From: Candolleomyces eurysporus
Taxonomy: Eukaryota; Basidiomycota; Agaricomycetes; Agaricales; Psathyrellaceae
Assembly (NCBI GenBank): GCA_027579435.1
Contig: JANBPK010001660.1
Coordinates: forward strand, 1-18,338
Direction: 5' to 3'
Length of the DNA: 18,338 nt
Shown here: in pieces, positions 7,224 through 16,281 of the stretch
How positions within the stretch are numbered: the first letter of the stretch is position 1
Layout: every line of letters begins with the position of its first letter
Made by a program: the position numbers and the translations under genes
The notes under the pieces: generated by a model
The model's database searches: none
The model's input: the letters and a program-made list of their open reading frames with translations, nothing else
What the model was told of the DNA's origin: nothing

Positions 7224-10200
7224 ATGGCACACCTAAACAAGCTCGCAATCCGTGGTATTCGTTCCTTCGACGACAAGCAAATATCCGTCATTGAATTCTT
7301 CTCCCCTGTGACCGTCATCGTTGGCCATAACGGTAGCGGCAAGACGACTATCATCGAATGTCTAAAGTACGCGACGACGGGAGAGCAGCCCCCTAATACG
7401 AGAGGTGGTGCCTTTGTCCATGACCCCAAAATGGCCAATGAGAAGGAGGTGAAAGCGCAAGTCAAGCTGCGGTTCCACGCAGCAAACGGGACAAGGATGT
7501 TGGCTGTGCGAAATCTGAGTGTTACGGTCAAGAAGACGGCTGGTCTGACTATGAAGACGTTGGAGAGCATCCTTGCCTTGGCGGATAGCAATGCAGAGCA
7601 GGGCGGAAAGGTGAGTTTGAGCCATTGTCAACAATCGGTCTCTCAGCTAATAGACGACAGAGAGGTGTCATTTCTACAAAATGTGCTGAAATGGATGCCG
7701 AGATACCTCAACTACTTGGAGTCTCTAAAGCCGTCCTTGAGAATGTCATTTTCTGTCACCAGGAAGACTCCTACTGGCCTCTTGCCGAGCCGTCCATTCT
7801 CAAAAAGAAATTCGATGACATCTTCGAAGCTACAAGGTAACCAATACCATCCTTTCTCAAGAACCGCACTAACACCGAATATAGGTACACTAAAGCTCTG
7901 GACAATATCAAAACCCTTCGCAAGGAACGTGTTGCGGACCTAAAAGCAGAAAAGGAGCGTCTCCTCGGTCTATCCCGAGAGAAACAGCACCTCGACAAAC
8001 TCAGGGGCCGTATCAAGGATGCCACAGCTAATATCGCTGCAAAGGAAGTAGAATATGACACCTCGAAAGAGGAGTTTGATCGCGTCGCAGAGGAGAATCG
8101 CAAGTTCTACGAATACAACAGCAAGTTCAGAGAAATCTACAAGGACGTCGAGAATCTCGAGCAGATGAAGACCAGGCTTCAAAGAGACCTTCAGGAAGCG
8201 CGGGATGGCAATTTTGAAGAACTCCCTGGTAAGCGTCGCTCTTTTGTCTAGGCAGTGCGGTAGTTTGTCTAACTGGGGAATCATAGAAACGGATGAGGAG
8301 CTGAAGGCACGACTGGACCAGTTTGACCAATTCATCGAGGCGCAGAAACAGACTCTGCGTCGGGAGGAGAGGAGAAAGCAGGACATAGAAGACGAAATTG
8401 CTGGCTTCCGAGACCAACTCAGTGACCTACTGTCAGCCAAAGGACAGTTGTCCGCCGAAGCAGAGGTAAAGCATAACTCCAATCTGGTATTCTGTAGTGT
8501 GCTAACGAGGCGTCTATAGCAACAACGCCAGCGGATCAGCGAGCGAGAACAAACCATCCGTGATATAAGCAAGCAACATAGCATGCATGTTGCCGGAAGC
8601 CAGAGTCTGGAACGGGACCAAGTTGTCGAGTTCATGTCCCGCATCGTTGAGATCCAGCGAAGACACAGGACTGAATTCGAGAAGCTTCAGGTAGCGTATC
8701 CCTTCGCTTTTTTCCGCGAACGGTATCCTGATCCCTATCCCAGGGAGATTTGAAGGAGAAACGAGAAGAGTACAACGCCAAGGTCCGCAAACTGGAGAAT
8801 GAGTCTCAAAAGTACAAAACTCAAAGGCAAACGTACCGTGATACCTTGGTACAGATCATCCCCTTTGCCGTGACTCCTAAAATTGACTTGTTCTCTTGCA
8901 GCAAGAGCGCCAAAACTCAATCCGTAGGTTTGACCGAGAGCTCGAAGGGCAGACCACTCTCCGTTCCGAGCTTCAATCTACACAAGAGGAGCTGGAGGAG
9001 AAAAGGAACCGCGTTGAGAAATTCAAGAAAGACATTGCCTCCAAGAATTTCGACGAGCAGCTCCAAGAAAAGACTGAGCAGTCGCGGAAGCTCGAGGAAG
9101 ACAGAGAGGCGCTGTTGAAAGAGAACCAGATGCTGAACATGCAAGCTGAGTCGAGAGCGAACTTGAACCTCAAGAGGACGGAGGTGAAGACGAAGACGCA
9201 GGAGATACAGTCAACGTATGTGATGGCCTCTTGGCATCCCTCATCTTCTCTTTTGATTACTTTTCTTATCCATCGCGGTATAGCATAAAAACGATCTCCT
9301 TCAAGTTCGAAGAACTGGCCGGTCGCCAGCCGAAGCCTGATTCAATTGAAGAGGAAATCGACACTCTTCTGCGGTATGATAATCTGGACCCGACCCTCCC
9401 AATATCCGATCTGACAGACACACCCTTCTAGTACCAAGGAAGATGAACAGGAAGAGGCGGACCGTGACGCTACGGCGGCCAACTCTTCCCTACACAGCTT
9501 GGAAGCGGCTATCAACAACCTGAAGACGCAGATCTCTGCAAAGCAGCGCGAGGTCAAAGGTTCGCATTTCGTGTTTCGCCTACTTCACACTCGGCTCAAG
9601 TTCAATTCCTTCAGAGCACGAGGGTAAAATCCGGGATGCCATTGGAGGGGCGGATGGTGATGGGTTTACGAAGCTTGAGGATGCTATCAAGGAATCAACG
9701 ACTGAATTGGAGAGCTTGAAAAAGTAAGTGATATATAACAGTGGTAATACAAGAGTCCCGGTCACTGACGATATTTATCTGTATAAAGTCAGCAAAATAG
9801 CTCGCTCGGCTCGTCAAGCGTCTACACCGCTATTCTCAAAACTGGGAAGCAGAAAAAGACGTGCTTGGGCTGCAATCGTTCTCTCGACGATGACGAACTC
9901 CCAGAGTTTGAGAAATACGTACGTCTTTTCTTCATTCCTTTGGACCTTCAATCCACCCATCATTTGTTGTACGGCCTTCTGACTCTAATTTGATGTCGAA
10001 TATAGGTCACCAACCTGATGAAGAAACAAACCAAAGACCCTGAAGCGATCAAGAAGGAGATCGAGGAGTGGCAAAATCAAGCTGACTGGTTGACCTCTCT
10101 CAGGCCTAACGACGTTGCGCGAGATCAATTGGTCAATAAGGAGATTCCTGCGCTGAAAGCAGAGCTGGCCGAGAAAGAGGAACAGCGCCCTAAGCTTGTG

Positions 10201-12396
10201 TCTCAAGCCGAGGAAGTAAGCCTATTTCATATCTCCACTTACCCTTTTTTCTACTCGCGTCTGCAGGTAAGCTGACGATGCACAACAGCTGGCAGATAAA
10301 CTCGACGAGCTCAAGCAGCTGGTCAAGTCGACTCTGAGTCTTAAGCAGCAAGTAGGAACACTCACCACTTTGAGGAAATCGATCGAGAAGACGGAGAGCG
10401 AGATTAGCGACCTTGAGACGGAGCTGTCGACGACAGGAAGTACGAAGACTGTGGCCGATGTTCAGAACGAATTGAACAAGATCTCTATGGAAATGTAGGT
10501 CACCACGTCTTCTTATTTCTCTTGGTCGACGCTTGTTCTGATCATGACTTTTTTTAGTCGGGCGATTGAAAAGGAGAGGCAAAGTGTTTTGGCGGATAGA
10601 GATCGCCTGCAAAACGCTCTCCGTTCGTTCGAGTCGAAATGCCATCAGCTCGAGTTGGAAGAGCAGAAATTGCTGAGCAAGTCGAACGAGATGAATACGA
10701 CCTCGGAGAGGTTGGAGCAAGCGAAAAAGGAGGTTACCTCTCTGTCTGCTCAGATCAAGGTGTGTGCTTTCGGCAGCCTCTCTTTCATTTGAGATCCTTG
10801 ATACTGAGACTGGTCGACAGGAATTGGACACGAAGATTGGAGACGCTCAAGGCCCCATCCAGATCTTGGAGAATGAATTGCAGCAGCACGAGGATGACTT
10901 CAATGCCAAGATCAACCAGTGCCAAAGCCGTCTTCAAGATCTCAACATGAGCGTTGACAAACTTCAGAACATGAACAAGGCTATCGAAAGGTAGTCATCT
11001 ATCCCTCCTTCTCAATACCGGATACTGACTCTCGCTGTTACAAAATAGATATGTCAAGGAAAGAAAATCGAGAGACCTGGACGAATGCGTGCTCAAGATT
11101 CGACAATGCGAAGAAGAGCTCGGAGCAACTGAAAAGACGCTCGAAGACTGCCGAGACAAAGTTAAGGCCATCGAGCGAGAAATCAGCGAATCCGGCGCGT
11201 CGAACACCAACCTCCGAGAGAACCTCCGCGTTCGAAAACTGCAGAAAGAAATCGTCGAGATTCAGGCAAAGATCGATCAATTCGATGTTGAGGAGGCTGC
11301 TAGAGCCAAGAGGAACTTTGAGACTCAATGGGCGAAGAGACATGGTGAGGAGAACCGGTTGAAGGAGGCTGTACGTCCACGTTCAATGCGCATTTGCTCT
11401 CGTGATCTCATGAAGTTTGTAGTATACCCTCCTGGCTGGTGAGCTCAGCTCCATGCGCACGCAGCTCAAGGATTTGGAGGGCGACTTGAAGGAGTTCAAG
11501 GATACCAACAAGAACTATACCGAGCAGCTGATCAGAGTCAAGGTATGGACCATTTACATGGGTTTCACTCCCCGGTATGACTAATTTACTCTTTCTCTAG
11601 GTGTCTGACATGGCGAACAACGACCTGGAGAAGTATGCAAAGGCTCTGGACAAGTGAGTTTCCTCCAGGCGCATTGAGGATGCGCTATAGACTGACTGTT
11701 GGATAGCGCCATCATGAAATACCACGGTCTCAAGATGGAGGAAGTTAACGATACGATGAAGCATCTCTGGAATAAGACGTACCAAGGCACTGACATTGAC
11801 GGTATCAAGATCAAATCCGACGTCGAGGGTGGCGCTTCAAAGCGGTCTTACAACTACAGGGTCAGTTTCATCTCTCCAGTCCTGACTGTTCGATGTCGTA
11901 TTGAAATGTGTTTCCTGCTAGGTGGTCATGACGAAAGACCAAGTCGAGATGGACATGCGTGGTCGATGCTCTGCTGGGCAAAAGATGTTGGCGTCCATCA
12001 TCATTCGGTTGGCACTTTCAGACTCCTTCGGACAGAACTGTGGTATTCTTGCCTTGGACGAGCCAACTAATGCCCTTGATACTGAGAATATTGATGCCCT
12101 CGCTGAGAGTCTTGTCGAGTACGTGGTTTCTTGGTCTCTTGATTCTATGGTGCTAATGAAGTCGTTTCAGTATTATCAACGAACGAAAGTCGCACTCGAA
12201 CTTCCAGCTCATCATTATCACTCACGACGAAGGTTTCTTACGGAAACTGGGTCAGGCTGATGTTATGGAGTATTACTGGTACGTTGTCCTGCCCATTGTA
12301 CCTGCAGTCGCCTTAATCGCAATCTTTTCTTTCCACAGGCGTGTTTCTCGAGATGCTAGGCAAAAGTCTGTCATCGAACGACAACGCTTTAGGTGA
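7224..12396 (+). CDS. RAD50: DNA double-strand-break repair protein Rad50 (MRN/MRX complex ATPase)
   Basis: Rad50 works with Mre11 and Nbs1/Xrs2 to tether and process DNA ends, in the nucleus. The 22 exons are 7224-7610, 7661-7836, 7885-8228, 8287-8465, 8520-8690, 8744-8848, 8902-9215, 9284-9373, 9432-9559, 9615-9723, 9789-9918, 10006-10215, 10289-10494, 10558-10759, 10821-10990, 11049-11370, 11423-11542, 11601-11653, 11707-11860, 11922-12118, 12171-12278, 12339-12396. Introns are 48-87 nt and all GT-AG. The joined frame is 1310 aa, the usual size (about 1312 in yeast and human). Walker A is GHNGSGKTT (34-42). The Q-loop is CHQED (Q163). Two long coiled-coil arms flank the zinc hook CLGC (C693, C696, in exon 11). 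The ABC signature is CSAGQ (1206-1210), Walker B is [12 protein letters not shown] (1232-1243) and the H-loop is THDE (H1274). All key residues are intact, so the gene appears functional. The start fits the conserved N-terminus [15 protein letters not shown]. Confidence 0.97.
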
Positions 12397-12873
12397 TTGG
12401 ACTCTGTCAGATTTCTCCCTTGTTTTTCTTCGTTTCTTAATCGTCAAACATTGCCTATGCTATTCCGTCGCGTCTTGCTATCTGATGTACATTTGCACTG
12501 ATACTATACATAACTTATTCACATGTCTCGGCCCTTCGACACGCTCTTGGCGTGTCCGTCAGGAATCTATTCCCCCTCCCAAGCAAACTGTGAATCCTTG
12601 CTCGATAAATAAATGACTCATCGGCCCTCGGAAGATGTTCATGTCCCCCATATTTCGGTTGGTTGGCCAAAGTCTAAATCCACCCCTTGGTTCTTGACAG
12701 ATGTGATAGGTCTTGGACACCCCCAGTTTGAACTTGAAGTTTTGAAAACCCGGAATCTCATCGGAAAAATCGCCAAGCCACGACCACCCTTCCTCGCAGC
12801 AGAGTTCAAACGATTCTGGTTCGACATCTTCTAGCGTCTTCCCCGAATCCTTTTCCCCAAGCACGGGGTATCA
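12397..12873. other. Convergent intergenic region between RAD50 and SEC14
   Basis: Expected to hold both 3' UTRs. AATAAA at 12608-12613 on the plus strand is a plausible RAD50 poly(A) signal, about 210 bp after the stop. Open frames exist on both strands between 12559 and 12864, but neither encodes a recognisable domain. Confidence 0.45.
12608..12613 (+). terminator. AATAAA, candidate RAD50 polyadenylation signal
   Basis: Exact AATAAA hexamer within ATAAATAAAT, about 210 bp after the RAD50 stop codon. Fungal poly(A) signals are loose, so this is only a candidate. Confidence 0.35.
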
Positions 12874-14271
12874 TCACGAGGACACTTTGATGTCCAAAGT
12901 CGTAGTCGTAATCTGCTTCGAAGCCCCAAGCTTGCTGTTCAGAATCTCAATCTCGGCATGCTGCTCGACTTGACGCTTCGCCTGGGCATTGGGACCCCAG
13001 CCTACACGACCCTCCATCCACGGCCCAGCACCGCTCAAATGGCATCCACCGTGTTCAGCACACGTGCACTTGCCTCCGAGGGTGCTGGGCAAATTCTCTT
13101 CGTCAATGAGTTCGAGAAGGACTTTCGCGTAATCGCTTCCTAGGATGTCAACCTTTGCGGCCGTTTCTTTGGATATCCAGGGTTTGATCATGGCCCAGAT
13201 CATGGTGAATGATGAGGGTGCGTTGACGATTGCGAGCTGGCCCATACTGTGATTGTGAAATGACAGATGCAATGCCCAACGGTACATTAGTGAATAGCCC
13301 TTTTGAAGAAGACGGCCGAATGGTACACGTACGTTTCGGGATAGTAATCTTGAGACACCTGGAAAGCGCTGCGGACCAGTGACTTCATTTGCCAAAACTG
13401 ATTGAATCTGGTTTTGTGGCGCACGGCAGCGCGGAAAGAGCGAAATTTGAAACGAGATGGATCATGAAATTAGACAATTGAGTCTGACTGCGCACTGTAC
13501 GGAATGAAATGGGCACGAAAACTTACGAAAAACCTTTGAGATCCACGATGACAAATGTTCCACCGATGTGTTTTCCAGCAGCCCGGCTGCATGCTGGGAG
13601 TACCTCTCTCGGGAGCTAATATATGATAGGCGTTAGAGTTCGGGCAAAGAAAAATGCTAGGCGTCGGGGAATGGAGTGATAAACTTACAAGCTCACAGTT
13701 GACAAGGAATGACTGCCAATGGCGCTCCGGCGTACAGACTTTGTATAACCTTCGAACGTCCATTCCACCGAAAAAGTGGACATTCAAAGGTCGGCCTTGC
13801 TTATCGGTCTGTGGCAAAAATGCTCAGTTGTCGGATCTACGAAGCATACGAAAGCATGTTAGCTGACTTTATGGAACCACATGGGCCAGCAGTCAAATAT
13901 AGCATTGCGTTCGGGGAACTAGGATACAGGATAGTGAGATGGGGGCTCGAAAGATCGCAAGATTGGACTCACATCGAATGGGTCAATTTTGCGATAGAGT
14001 TCGTCGATCCCAATGTTCTCAACATTCTTTCTCCAGTTGTAGCAGTCTTTGAACATCTGCTTCGAGTGCTGCAGGTCAAATTTACGAGCTTTGAGGAATC
14101 TCCTGCACAAAGGTCTCGTCTGAGCTGGGGTAACGAGGTAAAATATGAGATAACGAACAATAAGGTTTCATCGTCCGTGCCAATAGAGTCGCCATCCTGC
14201 AGGAGACCCTCACCGACAAGGTCCGACCTGAACTTTTCGAGGATCTCGGATTGGTTTGGGTGCGACGCCAT
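12874..14271 (-). CDS. SEC14: Sec14-like phosphatidylinositol/phosphatidylcholine transfer protein (CRAL-TRIO)
   Basis: Sec14 proteins exchange PtdIns and PtdCho and coordinate lipid metabolism with Golgi vesicle traffic. Seven minus-strand exons: 14271-14159, 14102-13973, 13918-13868, 13808-13689, 13615-13527, 13407-13333, 13246-12874. The introns are 54-119 nt, all GT-AG, and the product is 316 aa (yeast Sec14 is about 304). The CRAL-TRIO N-terminal segment includes DDETLLRFLKARKFDL and CYNWRKNV. The lipid-binding domain includes DKQGRPLNVHFFGG, GTFVIVDLKGF, FWQMKSL, YYPETMGQLAIVNAPSSF and ENLPSTLGGKC. The Cys/His group C253, C255, H258, C261 follows directly and precedes LSGAGPW. The C-terminal 40 residues or so are polar and helical-looking. 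The gene converges with RAD50. Ortholog status to SEC14 itself, against another Sec14 homologue, is likely but not proven. Confidence 0.92.
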
Positions 14272-14402
14272 GTTGGGACTTCAAAGAAACTTGGGCGTAG
14301 AGCAGGTTGAATGGAAGGTCAGGAAGGGAGGGCTGTGGGATTGGTATCAAAACATAGAATTGCTAGGGTGGAAAGCAGGCTGTTCACATTCATATCGGAG
14401 TG

Positions 14403-14408
14403 TTTATA
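14403..14408 (-). promoter_or_regulatory. TATAAA, candidate SEC14 TATA box
   Basis: TATAAA on the minus strand, within CTTATAAACA, about 132 bp upstream of the SEC14 start codon and followed by a pyrimidine-rich leader. Function is inferred. Confidence 0.35.
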
Positions 14409-16052
14409 AGATAGCGCATGCCCGGTGCCGGATGACTTGCATACGAAGAGTTGCGGCCGTGGAGATGAGATGACAAAGGTGCTGACACAAAATAGGGTAC
14501 GATCGCAGCTGGTCCCAGGGTTCTTTGCCTCGAGGGCTTATGTCGGGCCATTCCGGTAGGCTCCTGAGCGCTGAGGCAGATGGTTTGAGTCATTCGAGCG
14601 CCCTTCGCGCTCCCAAAGACTAGCAAAGACTGCTACCCAAGCCCTGAATTGATTGCCAAGGCACCGACAATACGTCAGGACGGTGACATCATCCAATTTC
14701 CGGGGCGTGGGAATGACAAAACTTCCGAGCCGACGGCAAGGAAGTCAGTGGTCCTCCGCGCTACCCGTCTACAGTACGGACATGCTCACTTGAAGCCCCT
14801 TGAATTCAAGGTTTTAGCACAGAGGTGTTTAGGGGTGTCCACGGCCAAATTAGAGGCCCTGAAGAGTACCTGAATGACCCGAACGATATCCTTTGCGATA
14901 TCAGAGCTGTCAATGTTAACCTCGAGCGTACGATCCATGCACGAACTCGGTATTTGTGAGCTCAAATCAAGGCGTGGAAGATCGGGGTGCTGGTAGAAGC
15001 AGAAGTGGTTCGTGAGGGAAACGATGATAACAAGAGGAAGGAGATGTCACCACCAACTTTGAAGTTGTTTGGCCCGGCTTCGTCCTGGGCGAACTTCTTT
15101 CATGTCCGTCAAGCATGCAGCGCGACCTGCCGTTAGGTCAAGGTGAGTGCTGCGAATACTGACATTCCTATTTATCAGGCCAGAAAGAGAAGACACATGG
15201 ACATCCGTGTTGATATTGGACATTTTAATGTGGGGTTTGGCGTAACTTCTTGACAGGAAGAAGCGACCTCAATTTGACCTCGTTCGCATACGAGTCCGAA
15301 TCGCAGACGTCGGTTTGATGTGCGTGTTTCCACTCAAACATGCCCCCGGATGACCGTACCGCACCAATGCACGGCTTCACATCCGAGGGCGAGAACTTCT
15401 TCGTCCTTCACAGAAGTTACGCCACTCGTACCCACTGATAACCACTGTACGGATCGGACGCTGGCACCATCAGCCATGCTTATTGTCCAGTTATCTATGA
15501 TACCCGCCACTCCACGAATCACGATAAGTTCACTCTGAATGGAACGTTATCGAGCACGCTTTTAATCACGGAGTGGCATCATGTACAAATTCACGTTCCA
15601 ATCTATTCTTAGATACTTGCACGTCCTAACAGGCCCTTACGTTCAGTACGTGCCTCCATTCTCTTGCCTTCCGAACACTGATCTTGGTCCCAAAGTGACT
15701 TACTTAGAACAACCGGTAAAGGTTTCGTCTTCTCAGCATAAAACATTCGTCAATTTCGAACGGGAAGAGTGAAGAACGACTGAGGAATACGAGTTCTTCC
15801 ACCCCGGCACTTTTACCCCATGACACGACCTGATTGAAGAAGTCACCTACGGAACCAGTGGCGGAGACCTTGCTCAGGCCTCAACTCCAAGCCCAGCCAG
15901 TCTTCCTCTCGGGCCGCTTTATCGACCATAGCTCACGGTCAGTAGAAGTTCTAGTAGAGTATCGAATGGTGAGTCAATATTGGAACCACGCTCCTCTGAT
16001 CGTTCACTAACCGTTGGTGGATCGTCTCTTTGTTAGATGTGACCCCATTGCC

Positions 16053-16060
16053 TATATAAG
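16053..16060 (+). promoter_or_regulatory. TATATAAG, candidate TATA box of the MFS transporter
   Basis: TATATAAG in CCTATATAAGGCC, about 220 bp upstream of the transporter ATG at 16282. With a start site 30-60 bp downstream, the leader would be about 150-190 nt and could contain the upstream ORF at 16101-16277. Confidence 0.4.
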
Positions 16061-16100
16061 GCCTTGTATGAGCTCCATTGGTCTTCGATTGGTACCGGTC

Positions 16101-16277
16101 ATGGCGCAATACTCAGAGTACTTGACGCCAAAGTTACCAACAGGATCATACGCCCAAGTTGTGAACTTTGACGTCGACGCTTTAAATCAAGCTATGGACC
16201 TGGACACACGCTCCCCTGGCTCCCTATCTTCTTTTCTCTCAAGGTCAACCTTACTCAGGGTTCAGTTCCTAGGTTAA
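16101..16277 (+). CDS. Upstream ORF (58 codons) in the likely transporter leader
   Basis: An ATG at 16101 with G at -3 and G at +4 opens a 58-aa frame (MAQYSEYLTPKLPTGSYAQ...) that ends with TAA at 16275-16277, four bases before the transporter ATG. Another in-frame ATG lies at 16068, probably upstream of the transcription start. No family was recognised. It may be a regulatory uORF, or the segment may be partly removed as a leader intron. Confidence 0.3.
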   Translation: MAQYSEYLTPKLPTGSYAQVVNFDVDALNQAMDLDTRSPGSLSSFLSRSTLLRVQFLG

Positions 16278-16281
16278 CCTA

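Larger units (their letters stand above)
14272..16281. other. Gene-poor 2-kb interval between divergent SEC14 and MFS genes
   Basis: I could not support any conserved protein or structural RNA here. It should contain both promoters. TTTATA at 14403-14408 (TATAAA on the minus strand) is about 132 bp upstream of the SEC14 ATG, and TATATAAG at 16053-16060 is a candidate TATA box on the MFS side. A small hairpin GAGCGC-CCTTC-GCGCTC lies at 14596-14612. A minus-strand ORF of 50 codons starts at 14938 (MDRTLEVNIDSSDIAKDIV) and ends at 14786; it has no recognised family. Open frames at 14649-14873, 15320-15538 and 15581-15772 look like chance. Confidence 0.45.

Noticed and set aside
12559..12864. 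ORFs on both strands in the RAD50-SEC14 convergent region
   Set aside because: No domain, overlap on opposite strands, and placement in expected 3' UTRs argue for chance.
13709..14473. Long plus-strand ORF (254 codons) opposite SEC14
   Set aside because: It runs across exons and introns of the well-supported minus-strand CRAL-TRIO gene and has no domain of its own, so it is an antisense shadow.
14596..14612. Hairpin GAGCGC-CCTTC-GCGCTC as a terminator or RNA gene
   Set aside because: A lone 6-bp stem without a T-run or neighbouring structure is not enough in a eukaryotic genome.
15320..15538. Overlapping ORFs on both strands in the gene-poor interval
   Set aside because: No recognisable motif on either strand, no flanking splice pattern that joins them to neighbouring frames, and lengths within chance expectation.
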